Part shown: in pieces, positions 42,161-58,123 of the stretch | Position numbering within the stretch: the stretch's first letter is position 1 | How the letters are laid out: each line of letters starts with the position of its first letter | From: Flaccisagitta enflata | Lineage: Eukaryota > Chaetognatha > Sagittoidea > Aphragmophora | DNA length: 64,000 nucleotides | Direction: 5' to 3' | Assembly (NCBI GenBank): GCA_965153355.1 | Contig: OZ231126.1 | Coordinates: forward strand, 56,420,001 to 56,484,000 | Translations under genes and position numbers: made by a program | The notes under the pieces: generated by a model | Database searches by the model: none | What the model was told of the DNA's origin: nothing | Seen by the model: only the letters and a program-made list of their open reading frames with translations

Positions 42161-42421
42161 GATTATTGTTAAGTTTTCGTTTTTTCCGTTACTGCTGTTG
42201 TTTTTGCTGTTGCTGTTATTGTTATAGTTTTACTTTTATGCTTTTGTTGTGGTTTTTGTCCTTGTCGTTGTTGTTGTTGTAGTTGGAATTGTTTACGTTT
42301 TACACTCCAAAGTGCGCGTGTCTCGCCGAGACCGGGTTTATTCAAAACAGGCTTCGCCCATCAACGTCTGACTTTGTCTCAACGTTGATTAATGGCGCAA
42401 GCGTAGCTGCGTGAACAACAA

Positions 42422-42627
<206 letters not shown>

Positions 42628-42895
42628 AATTGTAAGCGTGCATGTTTGTGTCAGTTTTTGTCGGTGTTTGTAGACGCTGGTTTATTGCATCCAAATCTAA
42701 GGAGCCGTCATGGACCAGAATCTGGTTCTATGGTCAACAGGAAGACCTTTGACATTACATGGATGATATTCCTTGTTAAGCTAATATGTTGAAATACTCT
42801 TATCATGAGCGATCGTCAGTTGAAGGCATTAGCGTAGAAATGACCCCAATGATATTTTGTTATTCAATCTGGACTGAGAAAAAAATAAAGGGAGG

Positions 42896-42983
42896 TCAAG
42901 AAGAAGAAGAAGAAGAAGAAGAAGAAGAAGAAGAAGAAGAAGAAGAAGAAGAAGAAGAAGAAGAAGAAGAAGAAGAAGAAGAA
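42896..42983. repeat. (GAA)n microsatellite, left part
   Basis: About 29 GAA units ending at the left end of the inverted-repeat element 42985-44455. Confidence 0.95.
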
Positions 42984-42984
42984 C

Positions 42985-44084
42985 AGTTAGGGCCGTAGGC
43001 CTTAGGAGACCGTGATCGAGACCTCCTCCAGACCCATGGAACCACAATTAGGGTTCCATAGTCACCAGAACTCATAAAAACACTCCCCTCTTTAACCTCT
43101 CTCATTGGTGGAGGAGGCGGAGGGCTTGTGGAGGACTTTTGGAGGCCCTCTTTCTCCTCCATTGCTCGAGGCATATATGATAGCATCCCTTATATTGACC
43201 ATGAAATCTTTGTAGAATAATTTTAGGAGGTGTTTGGAGTAAGCTTTCAGGCAGTAGAAACATGATTTTCTGCATCTGCCACGACTTTCAAATCATGTTT
43301 TATTGCATGATTTTTAAGTGCCAAATCATAATTATTTTGGGATGATTCAATAAAGAATTTAAATTGTCAGATCAAGAACTTGATGTAATATTTTGTTTAT
43401 TCCTTTAGTACTGTTACATCATTATGTGTTTGTTAAAGGTGATGAAAAATAAATTAGTTGATGTTGATTTTTTTTTATCCATAGATGAATTTGAGTCATA
43501 ACTTTTATCTTATTGATGAAAATCATCAGTATTTTGAAAAAAACAAAACAAATATTATGAGATAGTATGTTTTAGTAAAAAAACTTAAGATATGTAATAT
43601 TTACTGTTGCTACTTTAATTCAAAGAAAAGTAGGGTTTGTTTCTTTCTGTTGTGATAAGAAGTAAGAATGAAAGTAATGGCCTAAATGTCATTTGTTTCT
43701 ATCTGTTGCTATTTAAAGTTTCATAGATCCTTAAACATGATTTTAATATGTTGAGATCTTTGAACAGAACAAAACAGCATTCTAAATTCCTAATAAATCC
43801 AAATCTAAAAGAAAACTAGAGTTGGCTGATTGCCAAATGTTATTAATGTTGTCAAGGACAACCCCTTAGCATGATTTTAATATCTTAAAAACAAAACAGC
43901 CATCTTGGGCATCCCATCTTGGAGGGATCAAATCTGAAGTATTGGTTTTGTTGTCTCCTGTTTTATCTCATTCCTATTATCTAAACGTTTTATTGTTTCT
44001 TTATGCTTCTCTGGTTTTCTTTGTTAATTTTTGTTTTTGTTCACTTATGCATAACATTATCAGCTACTTGATCACTTATGTAAA

Positions 44085-44180
<96 letters not shown>

Positions 44181-44455
44181 GAAAAATACAATAACAAACT
44201 TAATATGATGATCAATGAAAACTTTTATGAAACTCTTCTTATAACTAGAAGAAGAGAAATAATACCAGGAGATTTCATAGGCAAAATTATACTGTGAAAA
44301 CATGATTTGATAGAGCTTGTTAGAGCTTCCTCCTTGGAGAGTCTCCTAGAGTTCCGGAGAGTCTCAGAGACTTTGAGAGCTCTCCAAAGACTCTCTGAGA
44401 CTCTCAGAGACTTGGAGAGCTCTCCGGGGTCTCCTAAGGCCTACGGCCCTCACTC
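42985..44455. mobile_element. Inverted-repeat element inserted in a GAA tract
   Basis: Ends AGT[TG]AGGGCCGTAGGCCTTAG.. (27 bp, one mismatch) are inverted at 42985-43011 and 44429-44455. GAA arrays on the same strand abut both ends (to 42983 and from about 44457). The interior is AT-rich with CTCC-rich subterminal regions and a GA run at 44087-44177. No transposase seen. Confidence 0.6.
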
Positions 44456-44456
44456 A

Positions 44457-44742
44457 AGAAGAAGAAGAAGAAGAAGAAGAAGAAGAAGAAGAAGAAGAAG
44501 AAGAAGAAGAAGAAGAAGAAGAAGAAGAAGAGGAGGAAGAGGAAGAGGAAGAGGAAGAGGAAGAAGAAGAAGAAGAAGAAGAAGAAGAAGAAGAAGAAGA
44601 GGAAAAAATAGAGATCAAGAAGAGGAACAAGCAGAAGGCGTAACAGCAAGAAGGAGGAAGCAAAAAAGAAAAGCAAAAGAAAGACGAAGAAAAGAAAAGA
44701 AAAGAAAAGAAAAGAAAAGAAAAGAAAAGAAAAGAAAAGAAA
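44457..44742. repeat. (GAA)n and (GAAAA)n arrays
   Basis: GAA with GAG interruptions to about 44602, then GAAAA units at 44690-44740. The Arg, Ser and Phe runs in open frames come from these. Confidence 0.95.
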
Positions 44743-44819
44743 GAGAGAGATGTCTGATTTTCGTGTCTCGAAGTGTCTGGAAAAAATGGTAAATGATTGC
44801 CTTTTGACGTGTCTGAGTC

Positions 44820-45042
44820 TTGGTCCCGAAGCGCTGTCAGCGCTAATACCATGGCCGCTGTCAGCGCCGCTATCAAGGCCGCTGTCGGCGCCACTATCAA
44901 GGCTGCTACTAGCGCCGCTATCGAGGCCGCTGTTCGTGCCGCTATCAAGGTCGTTGTTAGCACCGCTGTCAAGGTCGCTGTAAGCGAGGTTACCAAGGTT
45001 CCCAAAAGCGTCGCCACCGAGGCCGCTGTTAGCGCCGTAACA
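44820..45042 (+). repeat. 15/30-bp coding-like repeat (GCCGCTATCAAGG type)
   Basis: Units such as GCCGCTATCAAGGCCGCTGT repeat with 15- or 30-base periodicity. In one plus frame (ORF 44797-45045) this reads AAIKAAV-like heptad segments that would form amphipathic helices. It is probably a minisatellite rather than a gene, because no start, splice or downstream context supports translation. Confidence 0.55.
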
Positions 45043-45044
45043 TA

Positions 45045-45629
45045 ACACCTGTCCCACAATTATTGTCAAAACATCAAACAACTGTCAAATCTAAACGGCG
45101 ATAATTACTTAACTGCAAATTTTCCCACCAGTTAGAGCTTTAAAAACTCTTTATTTCAGTCATGAATTTTAGCTAAATTGTTTCATGCTGGATAGAATGA
45201 GATAAGAAATAGTAGAAAGCTTCCCCATGCATATTACTGCAAAATTACCAGAAAAACTTTGTCATCTTCAAATGGGTACCAAATCTATATAAAGATAGAA
45301 AATGAGATGCAGATTTTGCGACTAAAAATCTCATGAAAAGTTTTTTAATTTTCCCGTAGATTTTATCTGAATTCTTTGACAAAAAGGTTTCCAAAATTCA
45401 AACAAAAGTTAAGGAAAAAGTGATACTTAGGTGTTGCTAGCTAATGGTCAAGAGGTGATAAAATTAGGAATAAGCAGCCGAATTGAGGCAAAATGAGGAA
45501 ATTTAAATGGAATATACCAGAAAAAACTTGACTGATATCCAATATTAGGGATTTAAAACGTTTTTCACCAGCAATAATGAAGCGTATACAGTTGTAACAC
45601 TGCCTTGACAATAATTGTGGGACAGGTGT
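45045..45629. mobile_element. TA-target MITE, ACACCTGTCCC family
   Basis: Perfect 25-bp inverted ends beginning ACACCTGTCCCACAAT are flanked by TA on both sides (45043-45044 and 45630-45631). The interior is AT-rich and non-coding. It splits the surrounding GC-rich repeat. Confidence 0.85.
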
Positions 45630-45631
45630 TA

Positions 45632-46380
45632 GGTCGTTAATTACGACGCCACTACCGCTATCATCATCACCGCCACCACCGCCATCATCTTTGCCACCCC
45701 CGCCGTCAGCATCGCGACCATCGTTATTGTTTTTATCAACCCTGTTGACGCCTGCAACTAAAGCTTCGCTCTTAGACACGGGTGATGCCATATCCGGAAC
45801 CAATAGGCAGACGACGACGACGACTAGTCGACTACGATGACGCAGGAACCAATGCAATCACGTTCTTCACCGGCGTCATTAATGTCTGGATCTCCGCTTG
45901 TGTCACCTTCTGTATACCGCTTCCGGCATTGAGAACCGCGTCTGCGACTATCTCCACCTGCAATCCGCAACCTGTATCGTCATCCACATCGCACCCTGTA
46001 TCGCCGCGTGTAAGACTGCCTGTGCGCTCTGTGTCATACTGCCTGCATCGTCGGTTTTGTCGCCATTTGCCTTTGATAACTATTACTTGCGTCACGTTCT
46101 ACGACGCCGCCTCTGTTGTTTCGGATATCTATTCCAGTTCATCTGCACCGTCAGCCCGTCACCTACATCTTTGGTATATACACGTATCGCCAACTGCGAC
46201 GCCATTCGTGATGTCGCCTGTCTTCTGCGCCTGTTTCGCCCATCGTCATGTCGCCTGTTTCACCGCCTGTAATTCGGCGTCTGTAATTCGGCGTCTGTAG
46301 CGCCGGTTTTCGTAGCCGCCTGTACTGCCGCTCGCGACGCCGTCGCCTTCAGGCGCTACGGCGTGTGACTGGAAAGACTT
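45632..46380. repeat. GC-rich degenerate triplet repeat
   Basis: Irregular units with GCC, ATC, TGTATC and GGCGTCTGTA words continue the composition seen left of the MITE. A 172-codon plus frame (45782-46300) is open but composed of these words, so I do not call it a gene. Confidence 0.5.
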
Positions 46381-46427
46381 CGGCGCTCTTTGTTCTCCTT
46401 CTTCTCTTTCTTTCTCACACGCGCGCA

Positions 46428-46800
<373 letters not shown>

Positions 46801-47107
46801 AAACAGACAAAGTGAGACAAAAAGAAATAACCACGGACAAATAGACACAAACAGAGACAAAAAGCAGAAAAGAGACAGAGACTGAGATAATCAGACGGGG
46901 AAGGAGGAGAGACAAAAAGAGACAAAGAGATACGAAGAGAGGCAAAGAGAGACAAAAAGAGACAAAGAGAAACAAAGAGAGAGCTACGGAGGCGTTTGCG
47001 CGTGTGCGTTACTGTACCTCGTCGTCATTAAGCCACGGACTGCCAAATCCAAGACGAAGTCTGACGTCGAAAGCGAGAAGAATGGAGTCAAGGATTGTCG
47101 AGGTCGT

Positions 47108-47935
47108 AAGGTGCTTGCAAAGGTGGTACGGGATTTTATGGCATGGGATGGGATGGTGGTGCTTGCAAAGGTGGTACGGGATTTTATGGGATGGAATGGG
47201 ATGGTGGTGCTTGCAAAGGTGGTACGGGATTTTATGGGATGGAATGAGATGGTGGTGCTTGCAGAGTGGTATGGGATTTTATGGGATGGGATGGGATGGT
47301 GGTGCTTGCAAAGGTGGTACGTGATTTCATGGGCTGGGATGGGATGGTGGTGCTTGCAAAGGTGGTACGGGATTTTATGGCATGGGATGGGATGGTGGTG
47401 CTTGCAAAGGTGGTACGGGATTTTATGGCATGGGATGGGATGGTGGTGCTTGCAAAGGTGGTACGGAATTTTATGGGATGGAATGAGATGGTGGCGCTTG
47501 CAAAGTGGTACGGGATTTTATGGGATGGGATGGGATGGTGGTGCTTGCAAAGGCGGTACGGGATTCTATGGGATGGGATGGGATGGTGGTGCTTGCAAAG
47601 GTGGTAGGGGAATTTATAGCATGGGATGGGATGGTGGTGCTTGCAAAGGTGGTACGGGATTTTATGGGATGGGATGGGATAGTGGTGCTTGCAAAGGTGG
47701 TACGGGATTTTATGGGATGGGATGGGATGGTGGTGCTTGCAAAGGTGGTACGGGATTTTAGGGGATGGGATGGGATGGTGGTGCTTGCAAAGGTGGTACG
47801 GGAATTTATGGCATGGAATGAAATGGAATGGGATGGAATGGGATGGTGATTCCTGCAAAGGTGGTACAAGTTTTATGGGATGGAATGGGATGGTGGTACT
47901 TGCAAATGTGATCCAGGGTTTTATGAGATGGGGTG
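47108..47935. repeat. About 51-bp minisatellite, about sixteen units
   Basis: Units GGTGGTACGGGATTTTATGG..GGGATGGTGGTGCTTGCAAA repeat roughly every 47-53 bases. Since 51 is a multiple of 3, long frames stay open on both strands, which is typical of an array and not evidence for a protein. Confidence 0.92.
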
Positions 47936-48249
47936 GTGGGGCTGGCAGATGTGGTCCTGGACAGGCTGGATTCAATTAGGCGGATGTATTCATTCAAAGC
48001 AACATTCAAAGGCTGCAATTGAAGTTGAAGTTATGGATTTGATGGGATGTTGGTGTTGGCAAATTCATTGACGATACACTGATTTCTGATGGATAGAGAT
48101 CGTAGTTAGGCCTCGAAAAGACGATGACAAATTACATTGTACATGGGAGAGAAAGTACAGATGGACCGTTAAAGGGGGAAGGGGGGGGGGGCACTAAAGC
48201 CAATAAAAGGCGTGGCTTACTGGAAGACGAGGTGCCATCGATCCTACAT

Positions 48250-49149
<900 letters not shown>

Positions 49150-49365
49150 CAAGTGACGCGGGGTCACAATATCGTTTCGGACGGGTGGGCAGGGGCGGCC
49201 AACCCCCATTCACACCCAACGCCCCATCCAACGCCCCACCCAACCCCCTTCCCAACACAAAAAGCTTCCAAAACGCTTGTTTTCCCACTTTTCGACTCCT
49301 GCTGACGGACCAACGGACAGACCGATGGACGGACAAAGCCTCTTATAGAGTTGCGTGTCCGCGAC
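49150..49365 (-). mobile_element. HINE-like element, ACGCGGGGTCACAATATCG subfamily
   Basis: It starts CAAGTGACGCGGGGTCACAA, has a CCCAACGCCCC array and a GACGGACC core, and ends GAGTTGCGTGTCCGCGAC. It closely matches 39654-39892. Confidence 0.7.
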
Positions 49366-49797
49366 AAACCAGACAAATAGAAGGGAGAGTATATTAGACA
49401 GACGTTCAGGAAAAATGAAACGGAAAGGGTGGTTTTATGTCGAAATATAATAAGGATGATGGTTGAGAGGGTAAAAGAGGTGATCCGGCGCTGCTGTTAC
49501 ATTATCACGACGCTAGACGACGCCGCTACCAAGAAACGCCGCTTTGGCAGCGGCGGCGTCGGTGGCGGCGGCGGCGGCGGCAGAAAAAGCGGCAAAAAGA
49601 AAAAAAAACAAAAGGGAAAGAAGAAAAGGGAAGAAAAAAAAGGACCTTAGCAGACGATCAATCGGTTAAGACGAACCAGTCACACCAGGCATTGTCGTCG
49701 TCGTCGTCGTTATCGTCGTCACCAACGTCGTCATCATCGTTTGTCAACGCCGTTGTCATCGTCATCATCATCGATAGACATATCGCTGGCGTTAATT

Positions 49798-49904
<107 letters not shown>

Positions 49905-51846
49905 CGTCTCGTCATTCTCGTCATCACGACGACGACGACAACGTTTCCCGGTCTAATCGACGTGTGACAAGACTGATGACGATGACGACGATGACGACGA
50001 TGATGTCGTTGCCGACGATGTTGACGACCGGACAAACGAACGAACGCACGAACAAACGCATGCGCGCATGCACTCGCCGGGGACGAGCTGCTGCGCACAC
50101 GCGCGTCCACGCAGCGTCGGTCTGCCGCTTGCTGAAGCCGCATTTGCACCGGGGTCCAGCAGCCACAGGATCACCAAGACGACGTCAACGACAACGATAA
50201 GGAAGACGACAACGATGGCTAGGTTGACGACCACAGAGGATATCTAGTGGCAGCCGTATTGCGTTTATATGCGACAGAGCAATAAAAATGGCTTATGAGA
50301 ATTGCAATTTTATCTTTTTCTTTTTTTTCTCTCTCTCTCTCTTCGCCTCAACCCCCATTTTGCCGCCCCTCACCGTCTTTCTTTAATCTACAAATTACAA
50401 ACTGCCATACTAATTGTTTGAATCTTGCTTTTATCCGTAATAGCGAGAGAGATGAATGGAAAACCATGAACTGTAATCAATGCTTTTAGTTGTAGGCAGC
50501 AGGCAAACTTTATTGGCAGGATGATGAAAGATCAAAACAATTAGAAATATCAACAAATGTTTTTTACATGTTCGATAAGATTACCATTTAGTATTATTCA
50601 GCAAGACTATTTGACGACAAATATTTGAAGTACATTTCTATTCTAATTACTTGAAAGCTCCAAATATAACCTGCAAATCGTAGGCTCAAGCTATGAAAAA
50701 GATTCTGCTTGTAGACAGCCAAATATTTTGCCCAGCCCTGCGCTACAGGCCTAGACCAGTTGTTTTGCTATTCTTTAATAAAGATCAAAATGCCCTATTC
50801 TGGACCTTAAAAACAAGAGATAAAAAAAAACAAGAAAAAAATGAAAGAAAGAAAAGAAAAATAACTATTTATTAAAGAAGTGGCCATTTGGGATCCAACT
50901 CTTACAGCCGAGGAACCGAAAAACTCAAAGGGAGGAAACGTTCAAGACTTCCACTTGGAAAAAATGCACACGACACGCTTTGGGAATTTTCGATGTCGAA
51001 TGAAGCTGCTTTAATGGGTTGGCCGGTGAAAGTAATCCTCATTTTTGCCACCGTCCAGAACATAGGCTCGAACCCGCATGTTCCCAGTGTTTTATGCTCA
51101 ATGATTCAGTCATTTTTTACTTTAACAATTTAGCCATTGAATATATCTGTCCAGAACCCTCTCTAGCGAAACAAACCTGTACAAACTAATCTCATCTGTT
51201 AAAAGAATAACTCTTATTCTTATATTTCCCGCGAGTAAAGCGAGTCGTTACAATTAAAGACGCTACGAGACTCATTTTGCCATTAATTCCGGTCGTCGTT
51301 TCAGACATTTCTTGACGGGGCTCCTGCTGACCTTCCTTGCCCATCATGTCTTAACCTCCCATTAGTCCACCCACTTCGGGTTTGGGCGTGTTTCTAGTGA
51401 GCGCCAAAAACGCGTTTGTTCCCGTGGAGCGCGATAACAGCGTAAACACATATTCAAGATTTTCAACTGTCCCACGAGGGAGTAAGCGAAGTGAGTGAGC
51501 GAGCCCGTGAACGAAGCGAGCGAGCAAAGCGAGCGAAGCGAGCGGAGCAAAGTGGAGTGCTGCGAAGCGAGTGAGCGGAGTGAGCGGTGCGAGCGAACGA
51601 ACGTAGCGAGCGACCGAGTAGCCCGTTAAAAACGCGATTGTCTTTGACTAGAAACGCCCCCTTCGTGTTCGTGTCTTTCGAAAGCCACCGCCTGTTTGCT
51701 TTTCTTCCCAAGCCACCAGCTTAACACCCACCACCATCTTTACCCCATCACCATCTCCACCCTAACAACCATCTTCCCCCCATTATCACTCCTAAAACCT
51801 TCCTTCCTTTCACACTCGCTGACCATCTATACCGCGACTTTTGCCT

Positions 51847-51848
<2 letters not shown>

Positions 51849-51939
<91 letters not shown>

Positions 51940-52519
51940 CTCAACCCAAATGATGGCACTCCGACTTAAGCCGCAAAGACCTTTTTTAACGTCTATTTTT
52001 GTTTATTTCCCATTATTACCTTCATCTATGCACCTTTCATATCCAAATATCAAATAAGAGACCAGTCCAGTCCACAGTCCATCAAATCCCACCCTGATGG
52101 GGAAAAAACACCTAACGCCACATTATCCCATTCCACCCACCTACACAGTCCATCAAATCCCACCCTGATGGGAAAAAAACACCTAACGCCACTTTATCCC
52201 ACTCCACCCACCTGCAGTGGTGCCTCCCGTATCTCTCTCCCTTTCCGTATGCCCGACGAATTTAACATTTTATTCCGTCACTTTTCTGCGTTCATATTTT
52301 CGCCACCCCCCTCTACATTTCCTTCTTGTCCTCCCCTCTCCTTCTTTCTCTCTCCCTCCTCATCCTCGATTTTCTCACACTCCCTCCCTTCCTCCTCCCT
52401 CCCCCTTCCCCTTCCCCTTCATCCTCCTCTTCGCCCTTCGGAAGGCACGCGCGCGCATTTCGTCTTTGGCTCGCACATCCTCTTCAGACTGAGCCGGCCG
52501 CGCTCACAGTTCCTGGCCT

Positions 52520-52615
<96 letters not shown>
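51849..52615. repeat. (CT)n arrays (copy B)
   Basis: CT runs at 51849-51936 and 52520-52615 are short or absent in copy A. Between them is the 68-bp tandem pair. Confidence 0.95.
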
Positions 52616-52618
<3 letters not shown>

Positions 52619-53152
52619 CGGCGTCCACGTCCTCGTCCTCTCGTCTACAGTGACGGCGGCGGCGTCGTGCCGGCCCTTATTTATCGCCGGAAAGGCAGAG
52701 AGAGAGAGAGAGAGAGAAAGGACGCCGTTCCAGCGTACAGGCGCTGCTTCCGTCGCCGGTGCTGCTGCTGCCGCGGCTGACGCGCTGCTGCTTTACCGTC
52801 GAAGCTGAGACGTCATTCAATACACTCACTCCTACAATCGCAATCTCTCAGTCCCCCCCCCCCCTTCGTGGTTTTTTTATTCCTTTTTTTTTCCTTTGAA
52901 AATTGAATGCGATGGAGAAACAAGAGAACATCGAGAATGTAATGGGAAGGTTGTTTTTGGTACCTTGATAATAAGCGCCTCAGTGGAAGCGCTATCGCGC
53001 GAGTAAGAGAAGCGCCAACTTAATGTCTTTAACTAATGTCTTCAACCTAATTTCTTTAATTGTTAAAGGGGTTTTGAATACCTACACTATAGGTCCTACA
53101 GCCATTTTTTTGTCCGTGGATGAAAGATTCTTTCAACTACAGAATTTCTGTT

Positions 53153-53249
<97 letters not shown>

Positions 53250-53250
53250 A
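53153..53250. repeat. (GTT)n microsatellite (copy B)
   Basis: Near-pure GTT array, counterpart of 27606-27690. Confidence 0.95.
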
Positions 53251-53593
53251 ATTGTTTTTGTTGTTGCAACCATTCGTGCTTTGTACAATATCTTACTCCC
53301 TTCTTTTCTCTCTCTCGCTTTTTCGTTATTCTTTAATCTTTTTTTTTTTTCATTTGTCTTTGTTACAAACTGTTTTGTTTCGTCATCGATTTTTAGCATT
53401 TTCTTCTCGGCGAATTTCAAATCTCTTTTTAGCCACTGGCTGTTTTTGCTTCCCTTAATCCAAAATGGCGCTGGAGAAAAAGAGAGAAAGAAGAAGAATA
53501 AAAGTGAAGGAATAAAAGAAAATGCATTTGTTTTTGTATCTCTAGACATAAATTACCTTATTTCGCTTTTGGTTTACCATCACAATAGTTTTT

Positions 53594-54155
53594 AGTCGCG
53601 GACACGCGACTCTACACCTTGCCGTGTTGGTCGGTAGGCCGGTAGGTCGGTAGGTCGGTCCGTCTGTCGGTCCGTCGGTCCGTCACATTTTTGAATTCCG
53701 AGCGGTTTTTGCATTACTGCTCCTGCCCAACCGTCCGCGACTGGATTGCCGTGTATCCGGCTTTGCCGATTCATCGGTTGGTCGGTCGGTTAGTCGGTCG
53801 GTTGGTCGGTCGGTTGGTCAGTTGGTCGGTCAATCTGTCCTCTTTTTACTTTTTTGGCGTCTTTAAGCTTTTTGGGCTCACAGCTCCTTCCCAAATGCCG
53901 TTATTAGTCGTGGTAAGTAATTCAAGGTCATCTAAAGTCATATTAAGTTACATTAAGTCACTTAAGTCTAGGTCTAGGTCTAGGTCTAGGTCATTTAAAG
54001 TCATATTAAGTTATATTAAATCACTTAAGTCACTTAAGTCACTTAGGTCAATTTAGTCATTTAAGTCATTTTAAGTCATTTCAGCTTATCTTGAGTCAAT
54101 TTAAGTCATCTTAAGTTATCTATGTCCTGCACGCAACTTATAGGTGTTGGCCTTG
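53594..54155 (+). mobile_element. Two adjoining HINE-like elements (copy B)
   Basis: Counterparts of 28034-28205 and 28206-28595, almost unchanged. The second has the GTCA[CT]TTAA array core. Confidence 0.75.
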
Positions 54156-54254
54156 TTTCTTATTCTATTCTTTTTTTTTTCAATACGTGTAGTGGGTGTT
54201 TCAATTGAATTGACCGCGAGTGCACTCAACAACAACGTTTCCCGGAAATTTGTA

Positions 54255-55076
54255 CTGTACGTTGTGAGCAATAGGGCCGGTACAAAGAGGGTCTCCTACA
54301 GATTAACTGTTGATTTAAGTATGTACCTCATGATTTGGTCTTTTTGAAAGCCAATGGTCCAAGGCTTTCAATGAATATAGATTTCAAACTAAGTGATTTG
54401 AACACTGATAATGAATTTGTTTTCATTGTATGTTGTTCGACAGCTCTGTTAATGTAAGTGCTGAACCTGTAAATATGGTAAAACTCAAATCTCATCACCC
54501 TCGCGGGAGAAATGTTACCATTTCCATCATAGATTATGTCTTTAAGATCTGGTATGGATCAGATAAAGTTTACTCATGACCGCCACCCCACCCACTTTCC
54601 CATTATAAAAGATATGGAACTTAGATGGCCAAAATCCTTCCCATACATTTTCTACGGGATACAAGGAAGGTGGCGGTCATGAGTAAACTTTATCAGATCA
54701 TCACCAGATTTTAGAGTCATTTTCTTTCCTGCGAGGAAGACGAGATTCAAGTTTTACCATATTTTCAGTCTGCAGAGTTACAAGTTCGAATTCAGCAGGA
54801 GGATGTTCACGATCATTGCTTAAGCATTGCTTAGCAACACTTAAGCATTGCTCAAGACTTGCTAAGCAATGCTTAAGCAATGACCGTGAACATCCTCCAG
54901 GTGTAAGACTTTTTTTCTTTTTGGTCAACAGTTGGAGCTATAAAAATATATTCATTCGAAGCTCTGGCCTATCAGCCTTCAGGGAAAAAAACATGGTTCA
55001 AGCTACTTTACGAGAATAGTGAAGCAGGAAATGACCATTAAATGTTTCTGAGAGCCTCATTGCTCCCATCGCACTG
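54255..55076. mobile_element. Large foldback element (copy B)
   Basis: Counterpart of 28694-29515, including the palindrome at 54798-54898. Confidence 0.6.
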
Positions 55077-55789
55077 AATGTTTCCTGCTTCATTAGCGGT
55101 ATTACTGAGATTGTAAAGGCCAGATGAAGATTCTGCCAATGGGCTATGGATGCGTCCTCAGAGTTTGTTGAGCTTAAAACAAAGCTTTGAGGGGGGGACG
55201 GGACGGACGGATGGACGTACGGACAGATGGACATACAGACGGACGTATGGAAATTCACCCCTCTGTTCTACAGGACATCGGCCCTTTATGGCCCAAAAAA
55301 AAACCGTGCAAAGCAAAGAACCGCCTTTACATTTTCGAAACGTTTGACAGACACGCACCAAAGTCACTTTTGCATCATCCAAATGAAATTCTCTTTTGCA
55401 TCATCCAGATGAAATTTGCGTTACTGACCAACCTTCCAACCTTCAGACGGACGCACCCTCTTATAGAGTCAAATGACATTAGTTAATGATGTAATAAGCC
55501 AATAACACATGATAATGATAAAAAACCTTTCCTTCCAAGTTGAGATGATTTCTTACATGATGTGATAATCCATATATAGATAATCCATATATATATTTAT
55601 GATACACAAAAAAGGGGCTGCGAGATCACAAGCCTCCCCCTCAAAAAATGTAAATAAAGGCTAAATAGATCCAATCTAAACCCCGCACATTTCTTTTTCG
55701 CGCTGGCATCCAATACACATCGATATGGAGCGAAAACGTGATGATTTAGGCAACAAACAAATACACTGGCGATGGCTCTAGGCCCCCTT

Positions 55790-56653
<864 letters not shown>

Positions 56654-57447
56654 TTTGTTTAGGGGCGACTCTTTAACGTCACCGGGCCTCTGGGCAGGGG
56701 ATTAGGTGGACTGACAATTGAGTGGAGAGGAAGGGGGGGGCTGTTTGGTAGAGGAAAGGGTACAAGTGGTTAAGAAGGGACAGTGTCGTATTAGCCAGTC
56801 GGCCTTGCCGTTTGGCTGTTTTAGCGACAAGCAAAGTCATCAGGTTAACAAACTCTCCAAAAAAGACCCTTGATGAATACCCCTTTAGGATTTACCCCTT
56901 AGGGGGTAGTTCTTCGATCTTTTTTTCTTTCTTATTTCGGCAAAGGCGGAAAAGTGTCTGTAATTACCTTCTGATGCTTCTCCCTATGATGTTACATCTT
57001 CGTTCATTCTGGAAACGGTACTAAGTACGCATTTGTGGCATTTAGTGTGGCAAGTACGATCGACAACAATCTGCCATTGAGTCCTACCATCCCTTTTATT
57101 TCTGTCGTTATCTCGATCCCTCCCTCCCCCCCCATCCTCCTCATATGATCTCATCCATCATAACAACCGTGCCGCCACGTGCCGCCACGTCCCGCCACGT
57201 CCCGCGACGCCTAATACACATGTCCAAATGATCACAGCCACCCCCCCCCGTGTTACCCATAACTAAAAAAAAATCAAGATTACCACATCCAAAGAAACAC
57301 AACAATAAATAAAACAAAGTTAACCACTGAGCCATACTTACCACGGATAAACAAAGAGGTCCTGCTGAGTATCAATCACGCTTCTTTAACGTGCCATTAC
57401 GACCGACCGACATCCACCACCTTACCCCTCTCTTTTTCTGTCTAGTC

Positions 57448-57857
<410 letters not shown>

Positions 57858-58123
57858 GAAATGTTGTCGATTTATGTTATTTGGGTATGATGAACTCCGG
57901 GCCCGGCTTTCAACGAGGGGACGAGGGTTTGTTCCTTTCTCACTTAACCTCTTTCGAGACCTCAGCAAATCCGTGACATCGCCAACATGAGACCCATGCC
58001 GTGATGCAATAACGCGACCACGACCACGACCACCATCAATGCCCACCACTACGACCACGACTACGACCACGACTACGACCGCAACCACGTTCAAGACCAC
58101 GACCACCATCGATGCCCACCATT

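Noticed and set aside
45782-46300. 172-codon plus ORF
   Set aside because: Composed of degenerate GC-rich triplet repeat words. No splice or homology support.
47004-47975. Several open frames over 100 codons on both strands
   Set aside because: Produced by the 51-bp minisatellite, whose unit length is divisible by three.
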